Part shown: positions 1-6,415 of the stretch, in pieces | How positions within the stretch are numbered: the first letter of the stretch is position 1 | Layout: the number at the start of each line of letters is the position of its first letter | The notes under the pieces: model-generated | Seen by the model: only the letters and a program-made list of their open reading frames with translations | The model's database searches: none | What the model was told of the DNA's origin: nothing | Made by a program: the position numbers and the translations under genes | Assembly: GCA_019359015.1 (NCBI GenBank) | Contig: JAHHID010000001.1 | Location: 43,274 to 107,273, forward strand | Length of the DNA stretch: 64,000 nucleotides | Direction of reading: 5' to 3' | Source of the DNA: Spirirestis rafaelensis WJT71-NPBG6 | Lineage (GTDB): Bacteria > Cyanobacteriota > Cyanobacteriia > Cyanobacteriales > Nostocaceae

Positions 1-195
1 TAATTCTTTGCTACCTCGTGCTTGAAACATGACTTCCATCCCAGCAGTTCCGCAGTCATAAACTTGGATATTAGGATGAGGATGTTTGGTAAGATATTGC
101 TGTAGGCGTTGAGCAATTATTACGCCTACGGCATCGTCACTGCGGTTGAGATTACCGCAGCCAATGATGGTTATTTGTTCTTTGTTATTTGTCAT
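1..195 (-). CDS. hupW: Hydrogenase maturation endopeptidase HupW, N-terminal 65 residues
   Basis: HupW is the protease that trims the C-terminus of the uptake hydrogenase large subunit once the NiFe centre is in place. The first 65 codons are visible; the gene runs off the left edge. After MTNNKEQ comes IIGCGNLNRSDDAVGV, the N-terminal signature of the HycI/HupD-type maturation peptidases, whose Asp and Glu/Asp residues contact nickel, then a second block VYDCGTAGMEVM. The ATG lies at 193-195. Its substrate HupL is encoded in the same direction at 3804-5399, so hupS-hupL-hupW would be one cluster, now split by an IS200/IS605 element and a GST gene. Family assignment is firm for the visible part. 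Confidence 0.85.
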   Translation of the reverse strand, partial: MTNNKEQITIIGCGNLNRSDDAVGVIIAQRLQQYLTKHPHPNIQVYDCGTAGMEVMFQARGSKEL

Positions 196-322
196 TAGAA
201 GGGAAAGACTTGCGCCAAAAAGCCTATAGTCTATTTCAGACTCGAATTAATGCTCAACCACTTTCTTTAAGATAAATATGCAGGCTTTACAGCAGCATTA
301 TCGGGGTACAAGAATTAATGAA

Positions 323-1657
323 CTACCCCTGGCTAACTTTGTTTGAGCCAGGGGTTTCTACATCCCCCAGCGTAGCCTGAGATTTTTGACGCTTCGCACG
401 AGCTAGTTGCTTCATGCTTTCCGCACTTTTACGGGTACGTGAAGTAGAGCTAGAATCATCCACGTCTTTGAGGCTAGTTCCTAACCCCTGTAGATTATTT
501 GAGTACCAAAGCAACATAACTTCTGCGGATGCAATGTCACGCTGTTGCGAGTACTCGCAGTTTTTACAAACGTGCTGACGCTGGGTAAGTTCTTTTTTCT
601 CTTGATGTCCGCATTTAGGGCAAGTTTGAGACGGTTTTACCTTGCGAGTAGGAACTTCTACAAACACACCACCAACATCATCTAATTTGGCTTTGAGTGC
701 GCTTCTAATCATCCCCATTCCCACGTCAAGAATTGATTTATTTAGTCCAGCTTTTTGCTTTTTGCGTTTGCCATTATGAGCTTTGGCGGCCATTCTTTTC
801 ACTTCCAGTTTTTCAGTGACTACCGTGCTGTTACCGCTAATAATTCGTGTAGTCTGTTGATGAACCCAATTCTGACGCTGGTTAGAAACTTTTTTGTTCA
901 GTCTACTAACCTGTTTTTGAGCTTTTTTCCATCGCCTAGAAGCCTTGATTTTTTTCTTGAAGTTAGCCGAACGCTTACGACGCTTGGCTTTGCTCAGCTG
1001 CTTATTTTCTTGTTCTGCTTTCCTCAAAAATCGAGGTGCAGCAACTAAGGAGTTTTCGACTCCATTAGTCCAAGCAATTGCGTCATTACATCCTAAATCA
1101 ATAGCAATTATTCCCGTATCAGTCTTACGGCTGTTTTTCAGTAAGATTTCATCAATTTCTAAAACGATACTTGCATACCATTTCCCATTGCGGTAAACAA
1201 TATCCATCGATTTAGGATGCCCCCAAAGTCTAGCTTTGCCCCGCATCTGTATCTGACCAATCTTAGCTAATTCTAAATAACCATTGTCGCCTGTACTGTG
1301 TGCTTTCCACCCCGTAAAGCTTGGATAACTCCAGCCTGAATAATGCCTGATTGATTTAAATCTAGGATACTTCCCCAATCCCCTGAATAAACGTTGAAAA
1401 GCAAAATCAACGCGCTTCAAAGTTGCTTGTAATGCTTGGGAATTTATTTCTTTATATTCTATCCAAACGTCCTTGAAATCGGGTAAGCAATTTTGCTGTT
1501 CAAAGTATGAAACAGACTTACCAAACTTCTTATAAGAATTGATCCTGTTATGTACTGCGGCGTTATAGAGTTCCTTGTGCAATCGCCTATGATAGTGCAA
1601 TGATTCATTCACTTTCTTTGTAGTATATAGCCTAAAGGTAGCTCTACGTAACGCCAT
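323..1657 (-). CDS. tnpB: IS605-type TnpB RNA-guided nuclease (OrfB)
   Basis: TnpB is the RNA-guided DNA endonuclease of IS200/IS605 elements and the ancestor of Cas12. All parts of an active protein are visible. The three RuvC acidic residues are D187 in GIIAIDLGCNDAIAW, E282 in VTEKLEV and D374 in QQRDIASAEVM. A zinc ribbon with cysteines 346, 349, 364 and 367 (CPKCGH and CKNCEY) lies before the last Asp. At 444 residues it is slightly longer than most relatives (about 400), with a Ser/Lys/Arg-rich tail that runs over the right-end hairpin. In these elements the guide RNA is normally made from the 3' end of tnpB and the element end, here below position 400. It starts with ATG. Confidence 0.93.
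   Translation of the reverse strand: MALRRATFRLYTTKKVNESLHYHRRLHKELYNAAVHNRINSYKKFGKSVSYFEQQNCLPDFKDVWIEYKEINSQALQATLKRVDFAFQRLFRGLGKYPRFKSIRHYSGWSYPSFTGWKAHSTGDNGYLELAKIGQIQMRGKARLWGHPKSMDIVYRNGKWYASIVLEIDEILLKNSRKTDTGIIAIDLGCNDAIAWTNGVENSLVAAPRFLRKAEQENKQLSKAKRRKRSANFKKKIKASRRWKKAQKQVSRLNKKVSNQRQNWVHQQTTRIISGNSTVVTEKLEVKRMAAKAHNGKRKKQKAGLNKSILDVGMGMIRSALKAKLDDVGGVFVEVPTRKVKPSQTCPKCGHQEKKELTQRQHVCKNCEYSQQRDIASAEVMLLWYSNNLQGLGTSLKDVDDSSSTSRTRKSAESMKQLARAKRQKSQATLGDVETPGSNKVSQG
326..354. repeat. Subterminal hairpin at the tnpB end of the IS element
   Basis: A perfect 9-bp stem, CCCCTGGCT at 326-334 and AGCCAGGGG at 346-354, with an 11-base loop. It overlaps the last eight codons and stop of tnpB. 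In IS200/IS605 elements such imperfect palindromes near the right end are bound by TnpA and form part of the reRNA scaffold. Confidence 0.7.
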
Positions 1658-1722
1658 CAGTAATCACCCCCTATTCAGTTTATGAAATGGTATACTACCA
1701 TCATCTAATTTCAGTTGTCAAC

Positions 1723-2145
1723 ATGAAAGCTCAGCTTAGAAAAGGCGCTCATGCAGTTTTTGCAATTCAGTTTCACATTATTTTTGTTACCAAATATCGT
1801 AAAAATGCTATCAATCAAGAAATTCTTTCTAAATTACAAGAAGTTTTTAGTCGTGTTTGTGAGAAAAGAAAATGTATCTTGCTAGAATTTAATGGAGAGG
1901 AAAACCACATCCATTTATTAGTAGACGCTCATCCAGACAACAATATTTCACAACTGATTAGCTCTCTCAAATCTGCATCAAGTCGTATAGTTAGAAAAGA
2001 ATTTGAAATTTACCTAAAACAGTTTTACTGGAAAAAAGAAGATCCTAGTTTCTGGACTGACGCTTACTGTATTATTTCGTGTGGTGGTGCGCCATTGGAA
2101 ATAGTAAAAGAATATATCAAGAGCCAAGAAACACCTTGCATATAA
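1723..2145 (+). CDS. tnpA: IS200-type Y1 transposase TnpA
   Basis: Single-stranded-DNA transposase of the HUH Y1 class, which cuts and joins the element ends. From the ATG at 1723 it has 140 residues, the usual family size. The HUH motif is ENHIHLLVD (H62, H64) and the catalytic tyrosine is Y131 in EIVKEYIKSQE. An ATG further upstream at 1687 is in frame but adds a 12-residue leader that precedes the usual start of the family, so 1723 is preferred. It is divergent from tnpB with 65 bp between starts. Nothing looks disrupted. Confidence 0.9.
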   Translation: MKAQLRKGAHAVFAIQFHIIFVTKYRKNAINQEILSKLQEVFSRVCEKRKCILLEFNGEENHIHLLVDAHPDNNISQLISSLKSASSRIVRKEFEIYLKQFYWKKEDPSFWTDAYCIISCGGAPLEIVKEYIKSQETPCI

Positions 2146-2166
2146 TATATTGTCAAAAACTCAACT

Positions 2167-2210
2167 GTCCTCAAGATTCTTCCGGCTACGCCGAAAAACA
2201 CTTTGAGGAC
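2167..2210. repeat. Hairpin at the tnpA end of the IS element
   Basis: Outer arms GTCCTCAA and TTGAGGAC enclose an inner stem around TTCCGGC-TAC-GCCGAA, about 20 bases after the tnpA stop. The position and nested shape fit the subterminal palindrome recognised by TnpA. Confidence 0.55.
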
Positions 2211-2235
2211 GTTTCGTTTTTGACTTGCTTACATC

Positions 2236-2255
2236 CCCACCCTGTAGAGGGATGG
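2236..2255 (-). repeat. 20-bp repeat, left inverted copy flanking the GST gene
   Basis: Read on the minus strand this is CCATCCCTCTACAGGGTGGG, identical to the plus strand at 2984-3003. The unit is itself nearly palindromic and could form a hairpin. The two inverted copies bracket the GST gene at 2273-2911. Confidence 0.7.
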
Positions 2256-2272
2256 GGAATTACGCGAACTGG

Positions 2273-2911
2273 TTAAATACTGTTGGCAAAGTCGTATTTG
2301 CCTCCACGCTCAAGCGCACGTTTGTAAGCAGGTCGCGCATGGATACGAGCAAGAAATTCCTTCAGCTTCGGTCGGCTCTCGACATCAGGAGCGACTGTGG
2401 CGAGCAATTCCAGGGGAAAGCTCATTTGGATATCAGCTGCGGTGAATTCCTCGCCCGCAAACCACGTACTTTTATGGAGTTCGCCTTCGATGTAGTCAAA
2501 GTGAAGCTTGATCTGAGGCGCGATGAATCCGTCCATCGCGTTGCTGTCCCCTATTCCGAAATTGTTGAAGATGAGTCTCAGAAGCAGCGGCGGCATTGCA
2601 GAGCCTTCAGCGTAGTGCAGCCAGTAGGTGTAGCGCAGACGCTCCGGTGTACCGGGTGCTGGGATTAGCCGACCGTTGCCGTAGCGATCCATTAGGTATT
2701 CGATGATGGCACCTGACTCGGCGATCGTCTCTTCTCCATCTGTGATTACTGGTGACTTGCCGAGTGGATGGACTTGGCGGAGCGATGTCGGTGCCAGCAT
2801 CGTCTCGGTATCCCGTTCGTAGCGCTTGATTTCGTATTCTATAGCTAATTCTTCAAGCAGCCATAGCACGCGCTGCGATCGCGAGTTGTTGAGATGATGG
2901 ACAACGATCAT
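2273..2911 (-). CDS. Glutathione S-transferase family protein
   Basis: Cytosolic GST of about 212 residues. The N-terminal thioredoxin-like domain has LNNSRSQRVLWLLEEL, with the serine typical of bacterial GSTs that activate glutathione, and the ESGAIIEYL motif that binds the gamma-glutamyl group. The helical C-terminal domain contains FTAADIQMSFPLE, the usual N-capping box. The reading frame extends six codons upstream to a TTG, but the ATG at 2909-2911 has AGAAGGAA at good spacing and begins MIVVHHL as relatives do. The gene is more GC-rich than the hup genes around it and sits between two inverted copies of a 20-bp sequence, which suggests it arrived by transfer. The substrate cannot be told from sequence. 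Confidence 0.85.
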   Translation of the reverse strand: MIVVHHLNNSRSQRVLWLLEELAIEYEIKRYERDTETMLAPTSLRQVHPLGKSPVITDGEETIAESGAIIEYLMDRYGNGRLIPAPGTPERLRYTYWLHYAEGSAMPPLLLRLIFNNFGIGDSNAMDGFIAPQIKLHFDYIEGELHKSTWFAGEEFTAADIQMSFPLELLATVAPDVESRPKLKEFLARIHARPAYKRALERGGKYDFANSI

Positions 2912-2983
2912 AAAACGTTCCTTCTGCAAAGCAATTGTTACTATCCAACCGAGGTCAATTTTTAACTAATTTCGCGCTCTGCT

Positions 2984-3003
2984 CCATCCCTCTACAGGGT
3001 GGG
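2984..3003 (+). repeat. 20-bp repeat, right inverted copy flanking the GST gene
   Basis: CCATCCCTCTACAGGGTGGG, the exact inverted partner of 2236-2255. The spacer between the copies holds only the GST gene and its upstream region. Confidence 0.7.
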
Positions 3004-3185
3004 ATACAACTACCTCGGTCAAAATCCAGTCGATGCCGGCGCTCTTACCCGGTTGACAAGCGCTTGCTGAGAATGCTTCCATTGTTAATTGCCATAACAT
3101 TTCAAATAATCTGCCAATACCCAACCTTCATACTGTTGTAGTGATGAAAGTCAGTCTTGAAATTGTGTAAGCTATTTCCTCATTT

Positions 3186-3217
3186 ACTCGTTCCTAGCCA
3201 GAAGCCCAGGAACGAGT
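3186..3217 (-). terminator. Hairpin after the gene at 3229-3729
   Basis: Perfect 10-bp stem ACTCGTTCCT / AGGAACGAGT with a 12-base loop, 12 bases past the stop codon of the leftward gene. There is no clear T-run. It is related to the GTTCCCAGCC-type interspersed palindromes at 3704-3725 and 3775-3797, so it may be a repeat acting as 3' end structure. Confidence 0.5.
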
Positions 3218-3228
3218 AATGAAGCAGT

Positions 3229-3729
3229 TTAGCTAGAAATTTCTACATCATATTTTTTGGCAATTTCAGAAAGTTTCTCAAATTGCTGTTGTGATGCTTG
3301 AGTTAATATTGCTTCCGCCTTTTCTTGTTCGCTACCTTCTTTAGGAAGTAAATACCTAATGTAAAGTGAAACAAAATCGACTATAGCCGCTGAACCTGAT
3401 AAAGCGTGATTGTCAGCTTGCTTTCCGGCAATTGCTCCTGCTAAACCAGTTCTAATTGGGTCTGGTTTAACTTTCATAAATTGATCCACAAGTTGGTGAA
3501 TGTAGTCTCCTGTCGGTAAGTTATTTAACTTAGTTCTATCTGGAGTAAGCTTATATCCCGCTTCTTTTGCTTGTTCTAGAACACACCATTCTGTAAACTC
3601 TTGCAGTGCTTCTTCGGGAAGATGAGAAAGATGATTGTGTAATGCTAATTCAGTCACAATAATACCCGTGTAAATTTCAATGTTTTCTCGTTTTTCTCGT
3701 TCCCAGTCAGAGACTGGGAATGCTATCAA
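3229..3729 (-). CDS. Hypothetical protein downstream of hupL, start disturbed by a repeat
   Basis: I do not recognise this protein. It is up to 166 residues, soluble, mostly helical by composition, with no transmembrane segment. The middle part (PDPIRTGLAGAIAGKQADNH) is glycine/alanine-rich and the end is charged (AILTQASQQQFEKLSEIAKK). It follows hupL by 75 bp in the same direction and so could be cotranscribed with hupSL. The start is doubtful: there is no ATG, and the first codons (TTG at 3729) read through an interspersed palindrome that encodes FPVSDWERE. A GTG at 3655-3657 is the first start codon inside the protein-like part. The native 5' end may have been replaced by the repeat. Confidence 0.55.
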   Translation of the reverse strand: MIAFPVSDWEREKRENIEIYTGIIVTELALHNHLSHLPEEALQEFTEWCVLEQAKEAGYKLTPDRTKLNNLPTGDYIHQLVDQFMKVKPDPIRTGLAGAIAGKQADNHALSGSAAIVDFVSLYIRYLLPKEGSEQEKAEAILTQASQQQFEKLSEIAKKYDVEISS

Positions 3730-3797
3730 AGAGGCTCCGCCTCGCCTTCTAGGAGGCAGAGCCTCCTGAAGTACGTTCCCAGCCAGAGGCTAGGAAC
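3704..3797. repeat. Cluster of three interspersed palindromes upstream of the hypothetical gene
   Basis: Three hairpin-forming units follow one another: CCCAGTCAGAGACTGGGA (around 3704-3721), a 13-bp stem with one mismatch, GAGGCTCCGCCTC / GAGGCAGAGCCTC (3731-3765), and GTTCCCAGCC-AGA-GGCTAGGAAC (3775-3797, one mismatch). These resemble the short dispersed palindromes common in heterocystous cyanobacteria. They fill the spacer after hupL and may stabilise or end its transcript. Confidence 0.65.
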
Positions 3798-3803
3798 AAG
3801 GGG

Positions 3804-5399
3804 TTAAGCAGTACGGAAACGCGCTAATTCTTCACCTGTTTTCGCATCGTGAGCGTGAACGGTGCAAACTAAGCAAGAATCAAACGATCGCGCGACATGT
3901 CCCACTTCCACCGGATCGGTAGGATCGAAAATGGGTGTTCCTACCAAAGCTTCTTCAATCGGTCCGCGCAATCCTTCACCGTCGCGGGGTCCAATGTTCC
4001 AGGTACTAGGAGCCATGATTTGATAATTCTTAATCTTGCCTCCTTCAATATCTACCCAGTGACACAACGCTCCCCGTGACGCTTCGGTTGCACCCCAGCC
4101 ACGTCCATCTTTTTCTTGGGGTTTGATATACCAAGGGTCATTTAACTTAAATTCACGCAAGCAGTGTTCGGCTTGACGATATAACTTGACAATTTCGTGA
4201 ACTCGTGCTAATTGACGGATATGGATATTCGCACCGCCCATTTGCTTGAATGCGTCTAAAATGAAGCCGTCCTGGTGTTGCCAAGATTCGCCATGTTTGC
4301 CACCTGCGACTAACTGACGCGCCAGAGGTCCTGCTTCCAAACGTCCAAATTGTTCGTGGCTGACAGCACTTGACCAAGAATAAGCGTTGTCAAAGTCTTT
4401 GGTATTCTTTTGGCTTGGTTTGGTCGTGCGATCGAAGGGGTGAACGTCTGCCGTGCCTTCATCATACCAGGAGCGAATTGTATTTTCGCGGGTGAAGCTT
4501 TGATCCATCAAAACATGAGTATCGCTGAAGCTGTTATACACGCCACTCTTCATGATTGTGGCAGCATTTCGCCCTTCAATGGTCGGTTTTTGGTATCTAT
4601 CTTCATGGGGTAAATATCCCCAAGTTACATATTTACCAACACCAACACCGTATTTATCCAAACCGATTTCTAAACCCATTCGCCAATAAAAACCTAAGTC
4701 AGAATTTGCATGATTTGGGTTTTCATCTAGCCACGCCATGAAATCATCATAAGTCTGAATTTGTTCATAACGTTCTAAAGAACAACCTAACCAAACTGGT
4801 TCTAACCAATTAGTGCGGAAATATTCCAAAATTGACCAGGCGCGGGTAACATCTGTTAAGGTCGGGGCGCACATCACCCCACCAGGAACCATATAACTAG
4901 AATGGGGCCATTGTCCGCCAAATAAAGCATAAATTTCTACAGGTTTGCTAGAAATTGTGATGCCTATTTCATAAGATTTACCTGTGAAAGCGGCAAAGCG
5001 TCTGCAAGCTTCTTCATAAAAGCGGCTGTGCTGATACTTTTTGTTAGTCAAATCGATAGCAAATAGACCATAAAAGTAACGCGGTATACTTTGAATTGTT
5101 TCGACAATTTGACCTAAGTTTCTAGCTAAAATAGCGTTGCGCGGAACTTCTGTTCCCCAAGCGGTATCTAATGCCCAAGCTGCGGAGGTGAGGTGAGAAG
5201 CACCGCAAATTCCACAAACGCGAGGTGTGACAATTAATCCGGCTTGGGGGTCTTTGCCGCGTAAAATAACTTCAAATCCTCGAAAGAGTTCGGCATGAGT
5301 CCAGGCGTTTACTACCTGTCCATCATCGATTTCCACGCGCACATCTAAATCGCCTTCGACTCTGCCAACTGGGGAAATATCTAATGTTTTGATTGCCAT
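3804..5399 (-). CDS. hupL: Uptake [NiFe]-hydrogenase large subunit HupL
   Basis: HupL carries the NiFe active site that oxidises the H2 released by nitrogenase. All 531 residues are present. The proximal nickel-binding motif is RVCGICGASH (C62, C65) and the distal one is DSCLVCTVH (C509, C512, H515). The 16-residue tail after H515 (AHDAKTGEELARFRTA) is the peptide removed by HupW. The ATG at 5399 is preceded by AAGGAG at good spacing. hupS lies 63 bp upstream in the same direction, with a hairpin between. Unlike in Anabaena PCC 7120, there is no XisC-type element inside hupL. Function also requires a complete hupS, which is interrupted here. Confidence 0.97.
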   Translation of the reverse strand: MAIKTLDISPVGRVEGDLDVRVEIDDGQVVNAWTHAELFRGFEVILRGKDPQAGLIVTPRVCGICGASHLTSAAWALDTAWGTEVPRNAILARNLGQIVETIQSIPRYFYGLFAIDLTNKKYQHSRFYEEACRRFAAFTGKSYEIGITISSKPVEIYALFGGQWPHSSYMVPGGVMCAPTLTDVTRAWSILEYFRTNWLEPVWLGCSLERYEQIQTYDDFMAWLDENPNHANSDLGFYWRMGLEIGLDKYGVGVGKYVTWGYLPHEDRYQKPTIEGRNAATIMKSGVYNSFSDTHVLMDQSFTRENTIRSWYDEGTADVHPFDRTTKPSQKNTKDFDNAYSWSSAVSHEQFGRLEAGPLARQLVAGGKHGESWQHQDGFILDAFKQMGGANIHIRQLARVHEIVKLYRQAEHCLREFKLNDPWYIKPQEKDGRGWGATEASRGALCHWVDIEGGKIKNYQIMAPSTWNIGPRDGEGLRGPIEEALVGTPIFDPTDPVEVGHVARSFDSCLVCTVHAHDAKTGEELARFRTA

Positions 5400-5414
5400 T
5401 TTTTTCTCCTTATT

Positions 5415-5459
5415 GTAGTAAGCACGCTTCGTGCTTTTAAGCGCTGAAGCGCTTACTAC
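5415..5459. repeat. Cruciform hairpin between hupS and hupL
   Basis: Outer arms GTAGTAAGC (5415-5423) and GCTTACTAC (5451-5459) enclose two smaller hairpins, AAGCACG-CTT-CGTGCTT (5420-5436) and AAGCGC-TGAA-GCGCTT (5439-5454). Intergenic hairpins between hupS and hupL are known from other heterocystous strains and are thought to affect the ratio of the two transcripts. The same GTAGTAAGC...GCTTACTAC design recurs elsewhere in these genomes. Confidence 0.65.
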
Positions 5460-5462
5460 GAA

Positions 5463-6377
5463 CTAAACTGTAAAAAAGTCTTCTTCTGCCCAAGCTGGTA
5501 TTGAATCTTTCGCCACCATTGTTAACAATGCGTAGTCTTTTTTGTTAACTCCTGTAGGCAATTCTTTGGGAACTCCCATAACAGTTTGGGTTTTAAATAC
5601 GGTTCCCGGTTTGAGGTCGTGGAAGGGAAATTCTGGTTCGGTACAACCTATACAAGGCATCCCAGCGCGGGTTTTGGAGGAGACGCGATTCCATAAAATG
5701 CGGTTGCACGAAGAATGTGTCATTGGTCCGCGACAGCCTAAGTCGTAAAATAGGCATCCTTTACGTTGACCAAATTCGGCGGTTGATGCTTTGTAAGCAA
5801 AGTGGACGTTGCGAGTACAGCCTGTTTGGGTAAAACTCTTGAAGAAGGTTTCCGGACGATGCAATTCATCTAAGCTGATGTCGCTGATTCTTCCTGTGGC
5901 GATCGCTACTAATATTTGCGTTATCCAATCTGGATGCGCGGGACATCCAGGTATATTGATGACGGGTAATCCAGATAATGAATGGAAGTCTTTGCCTAAA
6001 AAGCCACCCTCTTGACGTTTGAGAAATTGCAATCCTTGAGATTCGGTGGGGTTGGGTGACATTGCGGGTATTCCTCCCCAGGTGGCGCAGTCTCCCACGG
6101 CTACGACGAAGTTGGCGACTTTGGATAAATCGTTTAACCAGTCTTTCATGGGGCGATCGGCAAAACGGTTCCATTCTCCGGTTCCGTTGGGAGCGTTGAT
6201 TACGCTGCCTTCAAATACCAGGATGTCCAGGGGAATTTTGCCGGAAATGCAATCCCAGAGCATGTTCTGCAAGTTTACACCTAGTTCCAGCCCCAAGGAT
6301 GGATGCCAAAGTATGTTGATGCCAAAGTCGGCAATTAAATCGCAAGCGGTGGGTTCTTCAGCATTGAGAAATGACAT
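5463..6377 (-). CDS. hupS: Uptake hydrogenase small subunit HupS, 3' part only (interrupted gene)
   Basis: HupS carries the three iron-sulfur clusters that take electrons from HupL. The visible 304 residues from MSFLNAEEPT to the stop match HupS with ligands in VAVGDCATWGG, INIPGCPAHPDW, FTQTGCTRN, GQRKGCLFYDLGCRGP, SSCNR and AGMPCIGCTEPEFPF. From knowledge of the family, cyanobacterial HupS begins about 16 residues earlier with a segment like WLQGGACSGNT, which supplies one ligand of the proximal cluster. That segment is absent: upstream of the ATG the frame reads unrelated codons to a stop. A recombinase gene starts divergently at this boundary. The gene is therefore probably interrupted by a DNA element and restored by excision in heterocysts. 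The given start is a break point, not a true start. Confidence 0.93.
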   Translation of the reverse strand: MSFLNAEEPTACDLIADFGINILWHPSLGLELGVNLQNMLWDCISGKIPLDILVFEGSVINAPNGTGEWNRFADRPMKDWLNDLSKVANFVVAVGDCATWGGIPAMSPNPTESQGLQFLKRQEGGFLGKDFHSLSGLPVINIPGCPAHPDWITQILVAIATGRISDISLDELHRPETFFKSFTQTGCTRNVHFAYKASTAEFGQRKGCLFYDLGCRGPMTHSSCNRILWNRVSSKTRAGMPCIGCTEPEFPFHDLKPGTVFKTQTVMGVPKELPTGVNKKDYALLTMVAKDSIPAWAEEDFFTV

Positions 6378-6392
6378 ATTATAGTCACTATA
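6375..6392. other. Putative recombination (att) site at the hupS break point
   Basis: hupS homology ends at the ATG at 6375-6377, and three bases further is a perfect 13-bp palindrome, TATAGTCACTATA (6380-6392). Large serine recombinases cut at a short core flanked by imperfect inverted repeats, so a site here is expected. The partner site, joined to the hupS 5' end, was not found in the window. The exact crossover cannot be set without it. Confidence 0.45.
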
Positions 6393-6415
6393 GAACAGAT
6401 ATAGTTGACTTGATT

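Larger units (their letters stand above)
300..2260. mobile_element. IS200/IS605-family insertion sequence (tnpA and tnpB divergent)
   Basis: A complete-looking IS605-type element with a Y1 HUH transposase gene (tnpA, rightward) and an RNA-guided nuclease gene (tnpB, leftward) starting back to back at about 1657-1723. Subterminal hairpins sit beyond each 3' end: 326-354, inside the last codons of tnpB, and 2167-2210, just after tnpA. These elements have no terminal inverted repeats and make no target duplication, so the outer limits given here are approximate. It lies between hupL and hupW and therefore probably separates them transcriptionally. Confidence 0.8.

Noticed and set aside
2935-3141. 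Open frame of 68 residues after the GST gene
   Set aside because: It covers the 20-bp repeat and low-information spacer; no ribosome site and no family resemblance.
3804-5399. Possible XisC-type element in hupL
   Set aside because: HupL reads without a break from MAIKT to the processed tail; no element is present.
6371-6415. Earlier ATG for the recombinase
   Set aside because: It would overlap the end of the hupS homology and add 15 residues foreign to the family, which starts close to the catalytic serine segment.
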